Under the pieces are notes generated by a model, which had not been told where the DNA came from, ran no database searches, and was given only the letters and a program-made list of their open reading frames with translations. From assembly GCA_027482185.1 (NCBI GenBank), contig JAIXWF010000019.1, positions 124,001-188,000 on the forward strand: a stretch of DNA of 64,000 nucleotides. The letters run 5' to 3'. The position numbers were made by a program, and so were the translations under genes. Origin of the DNA: Opitutaceae bacterium. GTDB lineage: Bacteria > Verrucomicrobiota > Verrucomicrobiia > Opitutales > Opitutaceae. Position 1 is the stretch's first letter, and every line of letters starts with the position of its first letter. Below are positions 19,655-28,284 of this stretch, piece by piece.

Positions 19655-21886
19655 TCAGCCGACCGGCGCGGGCGCTTCGCGGCGTCCGACCTTCGCCGCC
19701 ACCTTCGCCCGCCGGAAAACCCCGGACGGCTCCGGCCACGTCGCCGGGGCGCCGTAACGCAGGCGCTGCAACTCGGCCACGGCCTCCCGCACCCGCGGAT
19801 CGGCCGGGTCCGCCGTCTCCGCCAGCCGCCGCAGCCAAACTCCGGCCTCGCGCCGCACCGGATGCCCCTGGGCCCCGCGGTTCCGCGACCAACCCGCCAG
19901 CCAGCCGCGGCCGAACTCGCGCCACGCCCAGACCAACGCGGCCGCCATCGCCGCCGCCGCCGCCAGGCGGAAGAACCGCCGGCCGTCCCACGGCTGCGCC
20001 AGCCACGCCTTCAGCTTCGCCACCGCCGCCTCGAATTCCTCGCGCAGGCGTTTGCCCGTGTTCTGCGTGGCTTCCTTCACGGCCTTCAGCGTCTCCGCCT
20101 GGCTCGCCGTATCGAAACTGACGATGCGCCGGTACCAGAACACCCGCAGGCTGTCCAAGCGCGCCTTCCAGCTGCGGTCCATCCGCGACACGAGCGCCTG
20201 TTCGCCCCTCGGCTCCGCCGCCTGCGCCGCGGCCGAAGTCCCCAGCGGATCCGCCCGCAGCCACGCGCCCGCCGCCTCGTCGAAAATCTCGGCCCACGCG
20301 TGCGCGTCGGAATTCCGGATCGTGAAGTTGTTCGAGTAACCGTTCCACGAGCCGCCGCGGAAACCCGTCACCACCCGCGCCGGATAGCCCGCCGCCCGCG
20401 CCAGCAGCACGAACGATCCGGCGAACAGCTCGCAATGGCCCGCCTCGCGCGAAGTCAGCCAGCGCACCAACGGATCGCCCGGGCCTGCCGGGATCGACGG
20501 CGACAGCGTGTACGCGTGGTTCCGCCGCAGCCACTCCTCGATCCGTTGCGCGAATTCCGCCGCCGGCAGCCGCGCCGGCCCCGCGATTTCCCGCGCCACC
20601 TGCGCCAACCGCGCCTGCTCCGCCGCCTCCAGCGGCAGCCGGATCTGCAGCGTGCCCCGCCGCGGATTCGCCTCCGTGCGCTCGCGCCAGCGCTGTGCGA
20701 AACCCGGATCCGGCAGCACCCCCGACACCTCGAAACCCTCGACGCGGTACGCCGTCATCGCCGCCGGTTCCTCGCGCAGCGCCAGCAGCCCGAGATTCGG
20801 CGCCAGGCGGAAATTCTGCACTTCGCGGAAGCGCAGCAATTCGAAGCGCCCGAGCAGCGGGAGGTAGCGGCTCACGCCCGACTCGAGGAAAAACGTCCAC
20901 ACCGTCGCCGCGCCGAGCTGCGGTTTCACGTCGCCGTGCACCAGCGCATGCGTCCGCACCGGCCCGAATTCCTGCCCGACCAGCCCGAGCGACAACCGGA
21001 AGGTGCCGTTCTCGTAGTGGTCGAGCACCAGCATGCGCCAGTACGGCGACGCCGGGATCTGCGACTGGTCCGACACGTCCACGCTCAGCGCCACGGACGT
21101 GTCCTGTTGGATCTCCGTCACGTCGCCGAACTTGATCGTGTCCGAAAAACCGCTGCGCGCCTTCTTCGTGATCAGGCGGTCGAGGAACATGCTGTTCTCC
21201 AGCTGGAACCGGGGGATCGCGAGGAAGAGCAGCGCCGACACGCCGACGACGCCGGCGAACAGCACCGCGCCGAAGCCGAGCACCCGCCAATCGGTCACCG
21301 CCCGCACGCGCTCCGCCAGCCGGCGCCAATCCGCGTCCTGCGCCCAGTCCGGCAATTCGCCCGGCGGCACCGGCGGCAGTTTCTTTCCGCCCGTGGCCGC
21401 ATCCGTCAAAGTGATCACGAGCAACAGCGCCAGCGCGCAGCCCGTGTACACCAACAGGTGCGCGGCAAACGTGAGCGACACCGTCAGCACGCCCGCCACG
21501 ACCACCAGAAAGAGCCCGAGCACCACCACCTGCAGGTCGTCGCGCCGCTGGCGGTAGGTGATATTCCGATACAGCAGCAGCATCACCGCCAGCCGCACCA
21601 TCGCCGGCAAAATCTCCGTCTTCAGCCACAGGTCGCCGGCGAAGAATGCCACCATTGCGGGAAACGCGAGCCAGTGCACCAGCCGCGGCACCCGAGACGG
21701 CAGGTCCGGCCGCACCGCCGTCGCCAGCGTGGCCGCCGCCGTCAGGCCCATCAGGACCCACGCGTCGACCTCCATGTACAGCACCGTCCCCACCGCCAGC
21801 AGCGTCAGCGCGGCCCCGAGCAGCCACTTGAGCTGGTGCAGTTCGGCGAGCGCGAGCTGGGGGCGGCGGACGGCGGGACGGCTCAT
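19655..21886 (-). CDS. TgpA-like transmembrane transglutaminase (DUF3488)
   Basis: A 743-residue membrane protein. About five to six hydrophobic helices occupy residues ~20-200, corresponding to the DUF3488 region. A large extracytoplasmic part contains a transglutaminase-like core with the complete triad: Cys485 (GHCELFAGSF), His529 (SDAHAWAEIF) and Asp546 (LRADP). A C-terminal membrane helix and a short tail follow. The order MoxR ATPase, DUF58, transglutaminase is a widely conserved operon; its biochemical role is not settled, with envelope-protein processing or maturation suggested. The ATG at 21886 leaves a 7-bp gap after the DUF58 stop. Confidence 0.88.
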   Translation of the reverse strand: MSRPAVRRPQLALAELHQLKWLLGAALTLLAVGTVLYMEVDAWVLMGLTAAATLATAVRPDLPSRVPRLVHWLAFPAMVAFFAGDLWLKTEILPAMVRLAVMLLLYRNITYRQRRDDLQVVVLGLFLVVVAGVLTVSLTFAAHLLVYTGCALALLLVITLTDAATGGKKLPPVPPGELPDWAQDADWRRLAERVRAVTDWRVLGFGAVLFAGVVGVSALLFLAIPRFQLENSMFLDRLITKKARSGFSDTIKFGDVTEIQQDTSVALSVDVSDQSQIPASPYWRMLVLDHYENGTFRLSLGLVGQEFGPVRTHALVHGDVKPQLGAATVWTFFLESGVSRYLPLLGRFELLRFREVQNFRLAPNLGLLALREEPAAMTAYRVEGFEVSGVLPDPGFAQRWRERTEANPRRGTLQIRLPLEAAEQARLAQVAREIAGPARLPAAEFAQRIEEWLRRNHAYTLSPSIPAGPGDPLVRWLTSREAGHCELFAGSFVLLARAAGYPARVVTGFRGGSWNGYSNNFTIRNSDAHAWAEIFDEAAGAWLRADPLGTSAAAQAAEPRGEQALVSRMDRSWKARLDSLRVFWYRRIVSFDTASQAETLKAVKEATQNTGKRLREEFEAAVAKLKAWLAQPWDGRRFFRLAAAAAMAAALVWAWREFGRGWLAGWSRNRGAQGHPVRREAGVWLRRLAETADPADPRVREAVAELQRLRYGAPATWPEPSGVFRRAKVAAKVGRREAPAPVG

Positions 21887-21893
21887 GTTCGGA

Positions 21894-23147
21894 TCAGGCC
21901 GAAGCGGCCAGTTGCCCGTCGACATACGCCGCGACGCCCCGCACGCCGTCCGGTACAAAGGTGATCACCTGCTGGCGTCCGCTCCGCGGCGCGCCGGGGC
22001 CGGGTTCGGCGCCGGCCGGTCCCGCGTCCGGCGCCGGCGCGAACGGCTGCTCCGACACGCGCAGCACCGCGAGCGCGTCGAGGAACAGCTCGAGGTCGTG
22101 CACCCGGCGCATCGGCTGCGGCGCGCCGCCGTCGATCGCCACCGCCACCAGCCGCCCGGCCCGGAAAAGATCCTCCGCCAGCGTCGCCGCAAAGCTGACC
22201 AGCACCTCGAACTGCTCCGGCCGGCGCCACATGCCGCCCTCGGTCCGCACCCACAGCGAATAGCCCTCGGCGCTCTCCGCCGCCAGTTGCCGCACGAGCA
22301 GGGTCTGCGTCCGCGCGCTCGCTTTCCAGTGGATCAGCCGGTGCGAGTCGCCCGGCGTGTAGCGGCGCACCGCCAGCAGGTCGCCGCCCGTGCCCGGCCG
22401 CGACACGCGTTCCCCGCCGGCCACACGGCGCGCCGCGCCGAGCGCATGCCGCCGGTATTCCGTCGGCGCCGGCCAGACGATCGCGTCGCAACCCACCTCC
22501 GTGCCGACGTCCTTGCGCAGAAAGCCGAACGGAAACAGCGAGCCCACGCTCGCCAGCTCGACCCGCAGCCGCCCCCGCTCCGCCGGCCGCACGATCCATT
22601 CGATCCGCCCCTCGCCCCGCGGATCCAACCGCCCGATCTGCGGCACGCGCCCGCGGCGCTCGGCCGCTTCCGCGCGCGCCAACGCCGCCTTCACTTCGGC
22701 CCCGCTCGCCGTCACGGTCGATTCCGCGCGGCCCGGGCCGTGGCGGTCGACCGGCTTGGCCAGAAACTCGAACCACAGGCCGTAGGTCGGCAGAAAGCGT
22801 TTCCCGTTCCGCAGATCGAGGCCGACGACCGTGTCGTGCCCCGCGCGCAGCGGCGGCGCCAGCTGCAGGCGCCACTCGACGGCGCGCAGGTTCAGCCACG
22901 AAAGCACGCCGCTCAGAATCAGGCAGGCGAGCAGCAGCGAGAGCGTGATGAACAGAATGTTGCTCGACGAATTGTACGCGGCGGTGCCGATGCCGAGCGC
23001 CAGCGCGATCAGGATCACGCCGGGGATCGTCGGCAGAATGCGGTGCCCGCGCTGCGGATACACGAGCGACCACAGCAGGACCGCCCACGAGAAGCGCGCC
23101 CGCGGCGCCCGCGCGCCCGGTCCGGACCATTCGGCGGCAAGGGCCAT
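21894..23147 (-). CDS. DUF58 domain protein
   Basis: A 417-residue protein with two closely spaced membrane helices (~41-87: PTIPGVILIALALGIG and LFITLSLLLACLIL) and a vWA-like DUF58 domain. The DUF58 signature RRYTPGDSHRLIHWKASART is present in the C-terminal half (motif form R-x-Y-x-x-G-D). Such proteins partner a MoxR ATPase as substrate or adaptor. Both neighbours, MoxR (10-bp gap) and the transglutaminase (7-bp gap), are on the same strand, so this is the middle gene of a three-gene operon. Confidence 0.88.
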   Translation of the reverse strand: MALAAEWSGPGARAPRARFSWAVLLWSLVYPQRGHRILPTIPGVILIALALGIGTAAYNSSSNILFITLSLLLACLILSGVLSWLNLRAVEWRLQLAPPLRAGHDTVVGLDLRNGKRFLPTYGLWFEFLAKPVDRHGPGRAESTVTASGAEVKAALARAEAAERRGRVPQIGRLDPRGEGRIEWIVRPAERGRLRVELASVGSLFPFGFLRKDVGTEVGCDAIVWPAPTEYRRHALGAARRVAGGERVSRPGTGGDLLAVRRYTPGDSHRLIHWKASARTQTLLVRQLAAESAEGYSLWVRTEGGMWRRPEQFEVLVSFAATLAEDLFRAGRLVAVAIDGGAPQPMRRVHDLELFLDALAVLRVSEQPFAPAPDAGPAGAEPGPGAPRSGRQQVITFVPDGVRGVAAYVDGQLAASA

Positions 23148-23157
23148 CGCCGGCCGC

Positions 23158-24129
23158 TTACTTCGGCGCCGGCAGCGAGCCGACGATCCGTTTCAACGCC
23201 GCCGTCACCGCGCGCCGTTCCTCCAGCGCGTCGCTCGTCTGCCGCGCCAGCGCGAGGCGGTGCGCCAAGACCGGCGCCACCAGCTCGGTCACGTCGTCCG
23301 GCAGCACGAAGTCGCGCCCGAGCACCAGCGCCCGGGCCTGCGCCGCCGTGCGCAGCGCGAGGCCGCCGCGCACGCTCACGCCGGCGCGGAACTCCGCCTC
23401 CGTCCGCGTCGCCCCGACGATCCGCAGCACGAAATCCAGCACGCTGTCCTCCACGAACACCTGCGGCACCAGCGCCTGCAGGCCGAGCACTTCGCTGCGC
23501 GTCAGCACCGGATTCAGCGCGATCGCATCGTAGCCGCCCCGCGTGCTCCGCAAAATCTCCATCTCGTCCGCGGGCTCCGGATAACCCATGCGCAACCGCA
23601 TCAGGAAACGGTCCATTTGGCTCTCCGGCAGCGGGAAGGTACCCTCGTAGTCCACCGGGTTCTGCGTCGCGAACACCATGAACGGCGTGCCCACCGCGTG
23701 CGCCTCGCCGTCGATCGTCACCCGCGCGCGGTCCATCACCTCGAGCAGCGCCGACTGCGTCTTCGGCGTCGCGCGGTTGATCTCGTCCGCCAGCACCACG
23801 TTCGCGAACACCGGCCCCTTCTTGAAAACGAATTCCTTGATCGTCTCGTCGTAGATCGCCACGCCCGTCACGTCGCTCGGCAGCAAATCGCTCGTGAACT
23901 GGATGCGCGAGAACGCGCAGTCCATCGAACGCGCCAGCGAATACGCCAGCGTCGTCTTGCCCACGCCCGGCAAATCCTCGATCAGCAGGTGGCCGCCGGC
24001 CACGAGGCAGATCAGCACTTCGTCGACGACGTTGTCTTTGCCGCGGATCGTCCGCCGCATGTTGTTCCGCAGGCGGTCGAGGGCCTGCTTGGACTCGTTC
24101 ATTTGCGCCGGCTGGACGAAGTCGCTCAT
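23158..24129 (-). CDS. MoxR-family AAA+ ATPase
   Basis: A 323-residue AAA+ ATPase of the MoxR subfamily, thought to act as a chaperone for vWA/DUF58 proteins. Walker A is [11 protein letters not shown] (51-61), Walker [12 protein letters not shown], sensor 1 [13 protein letters not shown], and the lid domain follows with [15 protein letters not shown]. First gene of the moxR-DUF58-transglutaminase operon, so it sets expression of the set. The ATG at 24129 is preceded at 8 bp by a promoter-like element. Confidence 0.92.
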   Translation of the reverse strand: MSDFVQPAQMNESKQALDRLRNNMRRTIRGKDNVVDEVLICLVAGGHLLIEDLPGVGKTTLAYSLARSMDCAFSRIQFTSDLLPSDVTGVAIYDETIKEFVFKKGPVFANVVLADEINRATPKTQSALLEVMDRARVTIDGEAHAVGTPFMVFATQNPVDYEGTFPLPESQMDRFLMRLRMGYPEPADEMEILRSTRGGYDAIALNPVLTRSEVLGLQALVPQVFVEDSVLDFVLRIVGATRTEAEFRAGVSVRGGLALRTAAQARALVLGRDFVLPDDVTELVAPVLAHRLALARQTSDALEERRAVTAALKRIVGSLPAPK

Positions 24130-24137
24130 GGCCGCGC

Positions 24138-24166
24138 ACGCTAGGCGGCGCGGAGATTCGTGCAAA
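24138..24166 (-). promoter_or_regulatory. Candidate moxR operon promoter
   Basis: On the minus strand TTTGCA (24161-24166), a 17-bp spacer, TAGCGT (24138-24143), then 8 bp to the ATG at 24129. Same geometry as the candidate promoters of tatA, rpoD and several other genes here. Confidence 0.5.
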
Positions 24167-24237
24167 TTGTTTTCCGGATTCCGTCGGCGCCAAGCTCGTC
24201 AAACCGCGCCCTCCCGCCCAGCCTCCGCCCCATTCCC

Positions 24238-24708
24238 ATGCGCCTCCCCGCCCTGCTCTGCCTCGTGCTCCTGCTTCCGGCCGCCCGTCTCGCCGCGGCC
24301 CCGGCCGACGACGTCGCCGCCACCCTCGACCGTTTCCACACCGCCGCCGCCAAGGCCGACGGCCCGACCTACTTCGGTCTCTTCGCCCCGGAGGCCGTGT
24401 TCATCGGCACCGATGCCACCGAGCGTTGGACCCTCGCCGAATTCAAAGCCTTCGCGGAACCGTATTTCTCCAAAGGCAAGGGCTGGACCTACACGCCGCG
24501 CGACCGCCACGTGAGTTTCGTTCCGGGCACCGATGTCGCTTGGTTCGACGAACTGCTCGACAACGCCAGCTACGGCGTCTGCCGCGGCACCGGCGTTCTG
24601 CGCAAAATCGACGGCACCTGGAAGATCGCGCAGTACCACCTCACGATCCCCGTGCCCAATTCGCTCGCGAAGCAGGTCGTCGCGTTGATCCGCGCCGAGA
24701 AGAAGTAA
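24238..24708 (+). CDS. Secreted NTF2/SnoaL-like protein
   Basis: A 156-residue exported protein: signal peptide MRLPALLCLVLLLPAARLAAA, then an NTF2-superfamily (SnoaL/DUF4440-like) domain. Typical elements are DDVAATLDRFHTAAAKADGPTYFGLF (first long helix), AVFIGTDATERWTLAEFKAF (pocket-forming segment), and the final sheet VAWFDELLDN ... GTGVLRKIDGTWKIAQYHL. Such domains range from ketosteroid-isomerase-like enzymes to ligand-binding folds; no catalytic assignment is possible. The ATG at 24238 opens the signal peptide. Convergent with the nucleoside phosphorylase gene. Confidence 0.75.
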   Translation: MRLPALLCLVLLLPAARLAAAPADDVAATLDRFHTAAAKADGPTYFGLFAPEAVFIGTDATERWTLAEFKAFAEPYFSKGKGWTYTPRDRHVSFVPGTDVAWFDELLDNASYGVCRGTGVLRKIDGTWKIAQYHLTIPVPNSLAKQVVALIRAEKK

Positions 24709-24727
24709 CGGCGGCCAAGGGCCGCCG
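24709..24727 (+). terminator. GC hairpin immediately after the NTF2-like gene
   Basis: CGGCGGCC (24709-24716), loop AAG, GGCCGCCG (24720-24727): a perfect 8-bp stem starting at the base after the TAA stop. No T-tract; read as a possible terminator or 3'-end-stabilising hairpin. Confidence 0.5.
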
Positions 24728-24730
24728 CGG

Positions 24731-24829
24731 AGCTGTCAGCTGTCAGCCGTCAGCGCCGAATTCGGAACTCCGCTCGGTGTCCGGCTGATCGCTAATGACT
24801 GATCGCTGAACGCCGACAGCCTTCAGCTC
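24731..24829. repeat. Heptamer-array inverted repeat, junction 2
   Basis: Left arm 24731-24755 is three tandem copies of a CTGTCAG/CCGTCAG word; right arm 24784-24829 is a series of CTGATCG/CTGACTG/CTGAACG words ending CTTCAGCTC. The arms are only partly complementary. It fills the convergent junction between the NTF2-like gene and the phosphorylase gene, and its right end is 2 bp from the phosphorylase stop. Confidence 0.65.
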
Positions 24830-24830
24830 C

Positions 24831-25529
24831 TCACCTCAAAATCTCGAGCAACCGCACAAACAACCGGTTCACCTTCGCTTGGTTGTCCTTCACGAGGTCT
24901 TTGAACTTCGCGAAATCGATTTCCGTGCCCTCGAGGCCGTTGGCGTAATTGTCGATCAGCGCGAGGCTGTTGTAACGCAGCCCCGCTTCCGTGCAAAGAT
25001 CCGCCTCGTGCGCGGCCGTCATGCCGATGACGTCGCCCCAGGATTGCACAATCCGGATCTCCGCCTTCGTCTCGAAACGCGGCCCGCGCATCTGCACGTA
25101 AACTTTGCCGGGGTGGATGGTGAACTCCGGCGCGAGTTCCTTCAGCAGCAACGGAATCAGATTGTTCGCGATGCCCGGCGCGCCGCCCTTCAGCTCGGTG
25201 TCGAAAAACGTCGCCGGACCCTGCTGCAGCCCGACGTAGTCGCTGCACGAAACGAAAGTCCCCGGCGGCAATTCCTTCTTCAGCGAGCCCACCGAGTTCA
25301 GGGAAACGACGTCCTGGAACCCCAATTGCGCCAGCGCCGCGATGTTCGCGCGGTAGTTGATCGAGTGCGGCGGCAGCGGAAACGCATACCCGTGCCGGTT
25401 GATCAACGCGTGCTCGCCGCGCGACTTGTAGGTCACGGGACCGTATTTGGTCTCGACGGTCTTCACCTCCCACGACGAGAACAGCGTGGAGTTGACGATA
25501 CTCGTGCCACTGATGAATGCGACTTTCAT
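24831..25529 (-). CDS. MTA/purine nucleoside phosphorylase family protein
   Basis: A 232-residue PNP_UDP family enzyme, close to S-methyl-5'-thioadenosine phosphorylase, which cleaves MTA or purine nucleosides with phosphate. Conserved elements: ISGTSIVNS at the N-terminus, NRHGYAFPLPPHSINYRAN (His/Pro/Asn phosphate-site loop), VSLNSVGSLKKE, VYVQMRGPRFETKAEIR and GMTAAHEADLCTEAGLRYNSLALIDNYANGL (base-binding region). It is slightly shorter than usual (MTAPs ~260-290), and the N-terminus begins directly at the phosphate-binding strand. An upstream extension was rejected because MKVAFISGTS is the natural start. Purine versus MTA specificity cannot be decided. Confidence 0.83.
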   Translation of the reverse strand: MKVAFISGTSIVNSTLFSSWEVKTVETKYGPVTYKSRGEHALINRHGYAFPLPPHSINYRANIAALAQLGFQDVVSLNSVGSLKKELPPGTFVSCSDYVGLQQGPATFFDTELKGGAPGIANNLIPLLLKELAPEFTIHPGKVYVQMRGPRFETKAEIRIVQSWGDVIGMTAAHEADLCTEAGLRYNSLALIDNYANGLEGTEIDFAKFKDLVKDNQAKVNRLFVRLLEILR

Positions 25530-25557
25530 GCCGGGACTCACGCCGTGCCCCGGCACC

Positions 25558-26301
25558 GTGACAACGCGAAAACGGCTCCGCGCCGCCGCTCTCGCCGCCC
25601 TCGCGGGCGCCGCCCTCGCGCTTTCCGGCTGCGCCACCAAGGGCCCCCTCCACGTCTACGCGCTGCCCGCCGGCGGCGATCGCGCTATCGTCGACCGCGG
25701 CGAATCCGCGACCGGCACGCAGGACAGTTTCCTCGCCCCCGCCGACCGCGTCTCCGGCTTCGCCTACGATCCGTTCACCGACCACTTCTTCCTCCGGCTT
25801 GATCCGGGCAACGCGATCCGCGTCGTCGACCGCCCCGCCCGCAAGATCAAGCGCGAGTTCGAGATCGCCGGGGCCGACTCCGGCGGCGACCTCGCCGTCC
25901 GCCCGCGTGACGGCCACCTCTTCCTGATCCAACCCGGCCGCGCCGAATTGCTCCAGACTTCGCGCCTCGGCAAAGTCATCCGCACGGTGCCGGTCGCCGA
26001 CGCGGGCTCGCGTTTCGACGGCATTGCCTACGACGCCGTCGAAAACCAGCTCTTGCTGCTCGGCGAGGATCGCCGCCGGGTCACCGTGCATACGCCGGAG
26101 GGCGCCTTCGTCCGCGAGCTGCGCCTCGCCGAACCCGTCGGTCCCTGCCTTGGCTTCGACAGCGAGCGACGCGAGCTCTACGCCCCGCTGCCGGCCGGCG
26201 GCATCGGCGTTTTCGGATCCGACGGCCGCCGCCTGCGCACGCTCGACCTCCCCGGCACCTTCGTCGACGTCGGCCCGCGTTCCTTCGTCCGCGTTTTCTG
26301 A
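25558..26301 (+). CDS. Propeller-like lipoprotein
   Basis: A 247-residue predicted lipoprotein with a GTG start at 25558: the N-terminus (Arg/Lys, then AAALAALAGAALALSGC) gives a lipobox ending LSGC at about residue 22. The rest consists of repeated four-strand-like blocks with recurrent Asp/Gly turns (FAYDPFTDHFFLRL, LAVRPRDGHLFLI, IAYDAVENQLLLLG, LGFDSERRELYAPL), as expected for a beta-propeller of the SdiA-regulated or NHL type. Function unknown; it probably sits on the periplasmic face of the outer membrane. The acetylxylan esterase gene follows after 12 bp, so the two are likely co-transcribed. Confidence 0.65.
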   Translation: MTTRKRLRAAALAALAGAALALSGCATKGPLHVYALPAGGDRAIVDRGESATGTQDSFLAPADRVSGFAYDPFTDHFFLRLDPGNAIRVVDRPARKIKREFEIAGADSGGDLAVRPRDGHLFLIQPGRAELLQTSRLGKVIRTVPVADAGSRFDGIAYDAVENQLLLLGEDRRRVTVHTPEGAFVRELRLAEPVGPCLGFDSERRELYAPLPAGGIGVFGSDGRRLRTLDLPGTFVDVGPRSFVRVF

Positions 26302-26313
26302 ACCCCGCCGCCC

Positions 26314-27279
26314 ATGCCCCTCATCGACCTGCCCCTCGCCGAGCTCCATCGCTACGCCGGCCGCAACCCCAAGCCCGCCGACCACGACGCCTACTGGGCC
26401 GAGGCCCTGCGCGAGCTCGACGCCACCCCGCCCCAGCCCGAGCTCCGGCCGAATCCGATCTTGAGCACGCGCCAGGTCGAGTGCTTCGACCTTTGGTTCA
26501 CCGGTGTCGGCGGCGCACGCATCTACGCGAAATACCTCCGGCCCAAGGGCACCGCCGGCAAATTGCCCGCCGTCCTCCAGTTCCACGGCTACTCGGGCCA
26601 CACCGGCGACTGGCTCGACAAGTTCGGCTGGCCCGCCGAGGGCTTCTGCTACGCGGCGATGGACTGCCGCGGCCAGGGCGGCAAATCCGAGGACAGCGGC
26701 CGCGTCCTGGGCAACACGCTCCGCGGCCATATCATCCGCGGGCTCGACGACCCGGATCCGCGCCGCCTCGCCTTCCGCCAGATCTTCCTCGATTCCGCGC
26801 AACTCGCCCGCGTCGTCATGGCCTTCCCCGAGGTCGACGCCGGCCGCGTCGGTTGCTTCGGCGCCTCGCAGGGCGGCGCCCTGTCCCTCGCCTGCGCCGC
26901 CCTCGAGCCGCGCATCCGCCGCGCCGCCCCGGTGTATCCGTTTCTCTGCGACTACCGGCGCGTCTGGGAAATGGACCTGGCCAAAGAGGCGTACGAGGAA
27001 CTGCGGCTCTACTTCCGCGCCTTCGATCCGCGGCACGAGCGCGAGGACGCCGTCTTCACCAAGCTCGGCTACATCGACGTCCAGCACCTCGCGCCGCGCG
27101 TGCGGGCCGACGTGCTCATGTTCGTCGGTCTCGCCGATCCGATCTGCCCGCCGAGCTCGCAATTCGCCGCCTACAACAAATTGGCCGGCGCCAAGGACCT
27201 CGTGATCTACCCCGACTTCGGCCACGAGGCACTGCCCGGCCAGATCGACCGCACCTTCAACTTCATGCGCGGACTCTGA
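26314..27279 (+). CDS. Acetylxylan esterase / cephalosporin-C deacetylase (CE7)
   Basis: A 321-residue alpha/beta hydrolase of carbohydrate esterase family 7, the usual size. These enzymes remove acetyl groups from xylo-oligosaccharides. The catalytic triad is visible: Ser185 in GCFGASQGG, Asp275 in GLADPICPP and His304 in GHEALPG. The family lid and RGQ motif (DCRGQGGKSED) are also present. No signal peptide, so it is intracellular, acting on imported oligosaccharides. It lies downstream of the propeller lipoprotein and is convergent with the LamG gene. Confidence 0.92.
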   Translation: MPLIDLPLAELHRYAGRNPKPADHDAYWAEALRELDATPPQPELRPNPILSTRQVECFDLWFTGVGGARIYAKYLRPKGTAGKLPAVLQFHGYSGHTGDWLDKFGWPAEGFCYAAMDCRGQGGKSEDSGRVLGNTLRGHIIRGLDDPDPRRLAFRQIFLDSAQLARVVMAFPEVDAGRVGCFGASQGGALSLACAALEPRIRRAAPVYPFLCDYRRVWEMDLAKEAYEELRLYFRAFDPRHEREDAVFTKLGYIDVQHLAPRVRADVLMFVGLADPICPPSSQFAAYNKLAGAKDLVIYPDFGHEALPGQIDRTFNFMRGL

Positions 27280-27280
27280 A

Positions 27281-27297
27281 TTTGCCCTGCGGGCAAA
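27281..27297 (+). terminator. Short hairpin after the acetylxylan esterase gene
   Basis: TTTGCCC (27281-27287), loop TGC, GGGCAAA (27291-27297): perfect 7-bp stem one base after the stop codon, without a T-tract. Confidence 0.45.
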
Positions 27298-27301
27298 AGT
27301 C

Positions 27302-27403
27302 GGAAGTTGAAGGTTGAAAGTTGAAGATCGGAAAAGCAGCAGCAGCCCCGACCGACTTCGGCACGGGCTCCTGTCTCTCAACTCTCATTTCTCAACTCTC
27401 ATC
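27302..27403. repeat. Heptamer-array inverted repeat, junction 3
   Basis: Left arm 27302-27330 is GTTGAAG/GTTGAAA words; right arm 27372-27403 is TCTCAACTCTCATTTCTCAA words. They surround a core of about 42 bp (GATCGG ... CGACTTCGGCACGGG) resembling the core of the 35.8-kb copy. The two arms use different dialects (GAAA versus GAGA), so pairing is imperfect. Confidence 0.7.
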
Positions 27404-27404
27404 T

Positions 27405-27428
27405 GCGCGGCTCGCGCGCGCGCCGCGC
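27405..27428 (-). terminator. GC hairpin at the 3' end of the LamG gene
   Basis: GCGCGGC (27405-27411) pairs with GCCGCGC (27422-27428) around a CG-rich loop, directly after the minus-strand stop at 27430. No T-tract. Confidence 0.35.
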
Positions 27429-27429
27429 T

Positions 27430-28284
27430 TCACCGCAGCGCCTTCACGCCGCCGGGCAGCGCGTACAGCGCCGCGACTTCCGCGTCCGTCAGTGCGCGGT
27501 TGAACGCCGCGAGATCGTCGATGTGGCCGACATACGCGACGGCCAGCACCAGCTGCACCTTGTCCGCCTGCCAGCCGAAGGTGAGGTCCCAGTCCTTGAT
27601 CGTGCCCTGGAGTTTCCCGTCGAGGTAGAGCTTGCCCGTGCCCGCCTTGCCCGCGTTGAGCCGGTCGTAGGTGAAGACGACGTGCGTCCAGCGCGTGCGG
27701 GAAAACGGCGCGTTTTGCAGCTGCACCATGGGCCGTTCGGCATCGGTCATCTTCGCCCAATCCAGGTTCTTCGGGTTCCAGATCTCGAAGAGCGGCCGGA
27801 TCGCGTAGCGGAAATACCGCGGGTTCTCGTCCTTCGACCACTCGAGAAACATGAAACCCTTCTTCGTATCCCCGCCGACAATCTGCACCGGATCGCAGTA
27901 GCCCGGCTCGAGGTCTTCGTCCGGCGTCAGCCGCAGCCACACCGACACGGATCCGCTCCAATCCTTGTCGCGGTAGTCGACCACACCCGGGCCTTTGAAG
28001 AAGGGCCGCACCGCGTTTTTCTTCGTCACGTGCAACGCGCCGCCGAACTTGCCCGCGCCCGCCGCGAGCTTGATCGCCTCCGTCTCCTTCGCCGCGCCGC
28101 TCAAACCGCCGCCCGCGAGATAAAGCACCGGATCGCCGCGCGAATAGTCGGCGTCGAACTTGCCGTCGAAGCCGGCGTGCAGGGTCAGCGCCTCCCGCAG
28201 GGACGACACCGGATCCGCGGCGCGCAGGGCGGCGCCCGGGACAAGAATGAAGAACGCGAGGGCCAGGCAGTTGGGGTAACGCAT
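27430..28284 (-). CDS. Secreted LamG/concanavalin-like protein
   Basis: A 284-residue exported protein: signal peptide MRYPNCLALAFFILVPGAALRA, then one LamG-like jelly roll. Diagnostic segments are LTLHAGFDGKFDADYSRG, WSGSVSVWLRLTP (core strand with conserved Trp), WTHVVFTYDRLNAGKAGTGKLYLDGKLQGT (the LamG 'W-x-H-V-x-x-T-Y-D' and 'LYLDG' motifs) and HIDDLAAFNRALTDAEVAAL at the end. Such proteins bind carbohydrates at the surface in polysaccharide degraders. It stands alone, convergent with the acetylxylan esterase gene, and may be expressed with neighbouring glycan genes, but no shared operator was found. Confidence 0.83.
   Translation of the reverse strand: MRYPNCLALAFFILVPGAALRAADPVSSLREALTLHAGFDGKFDADYSRGDPVLYLAGGGLSGAAKETEAIKLAAGAGKFGGALHVTKKNAVRPFFKGPGVVDYRDKDWSGSVSVWLRLTPDEDLEPGYCDPVQIVGGDTKKGFMFLEWSKDENPRYFRYAIRPLFEIWNPKNLDWAKMTDAERPMVQLQNAPFSRTRWTHVVFTYDRLNAGKAGTGKLYLDGKLQGTIKDWDLTFGWQADKVQLVLAVAYVGHIDDLAAFNRALTDAEVAALYALPGGVKALR

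Noticed and set aside
24731-24829. Possible CRISPR-like array at the 24.7-kb junction
   Set aside because: Units are 7-8 bp words in direct tandem without unique spacers of regular length, so it is not a CRISPR; it matches the heptamer-array family.
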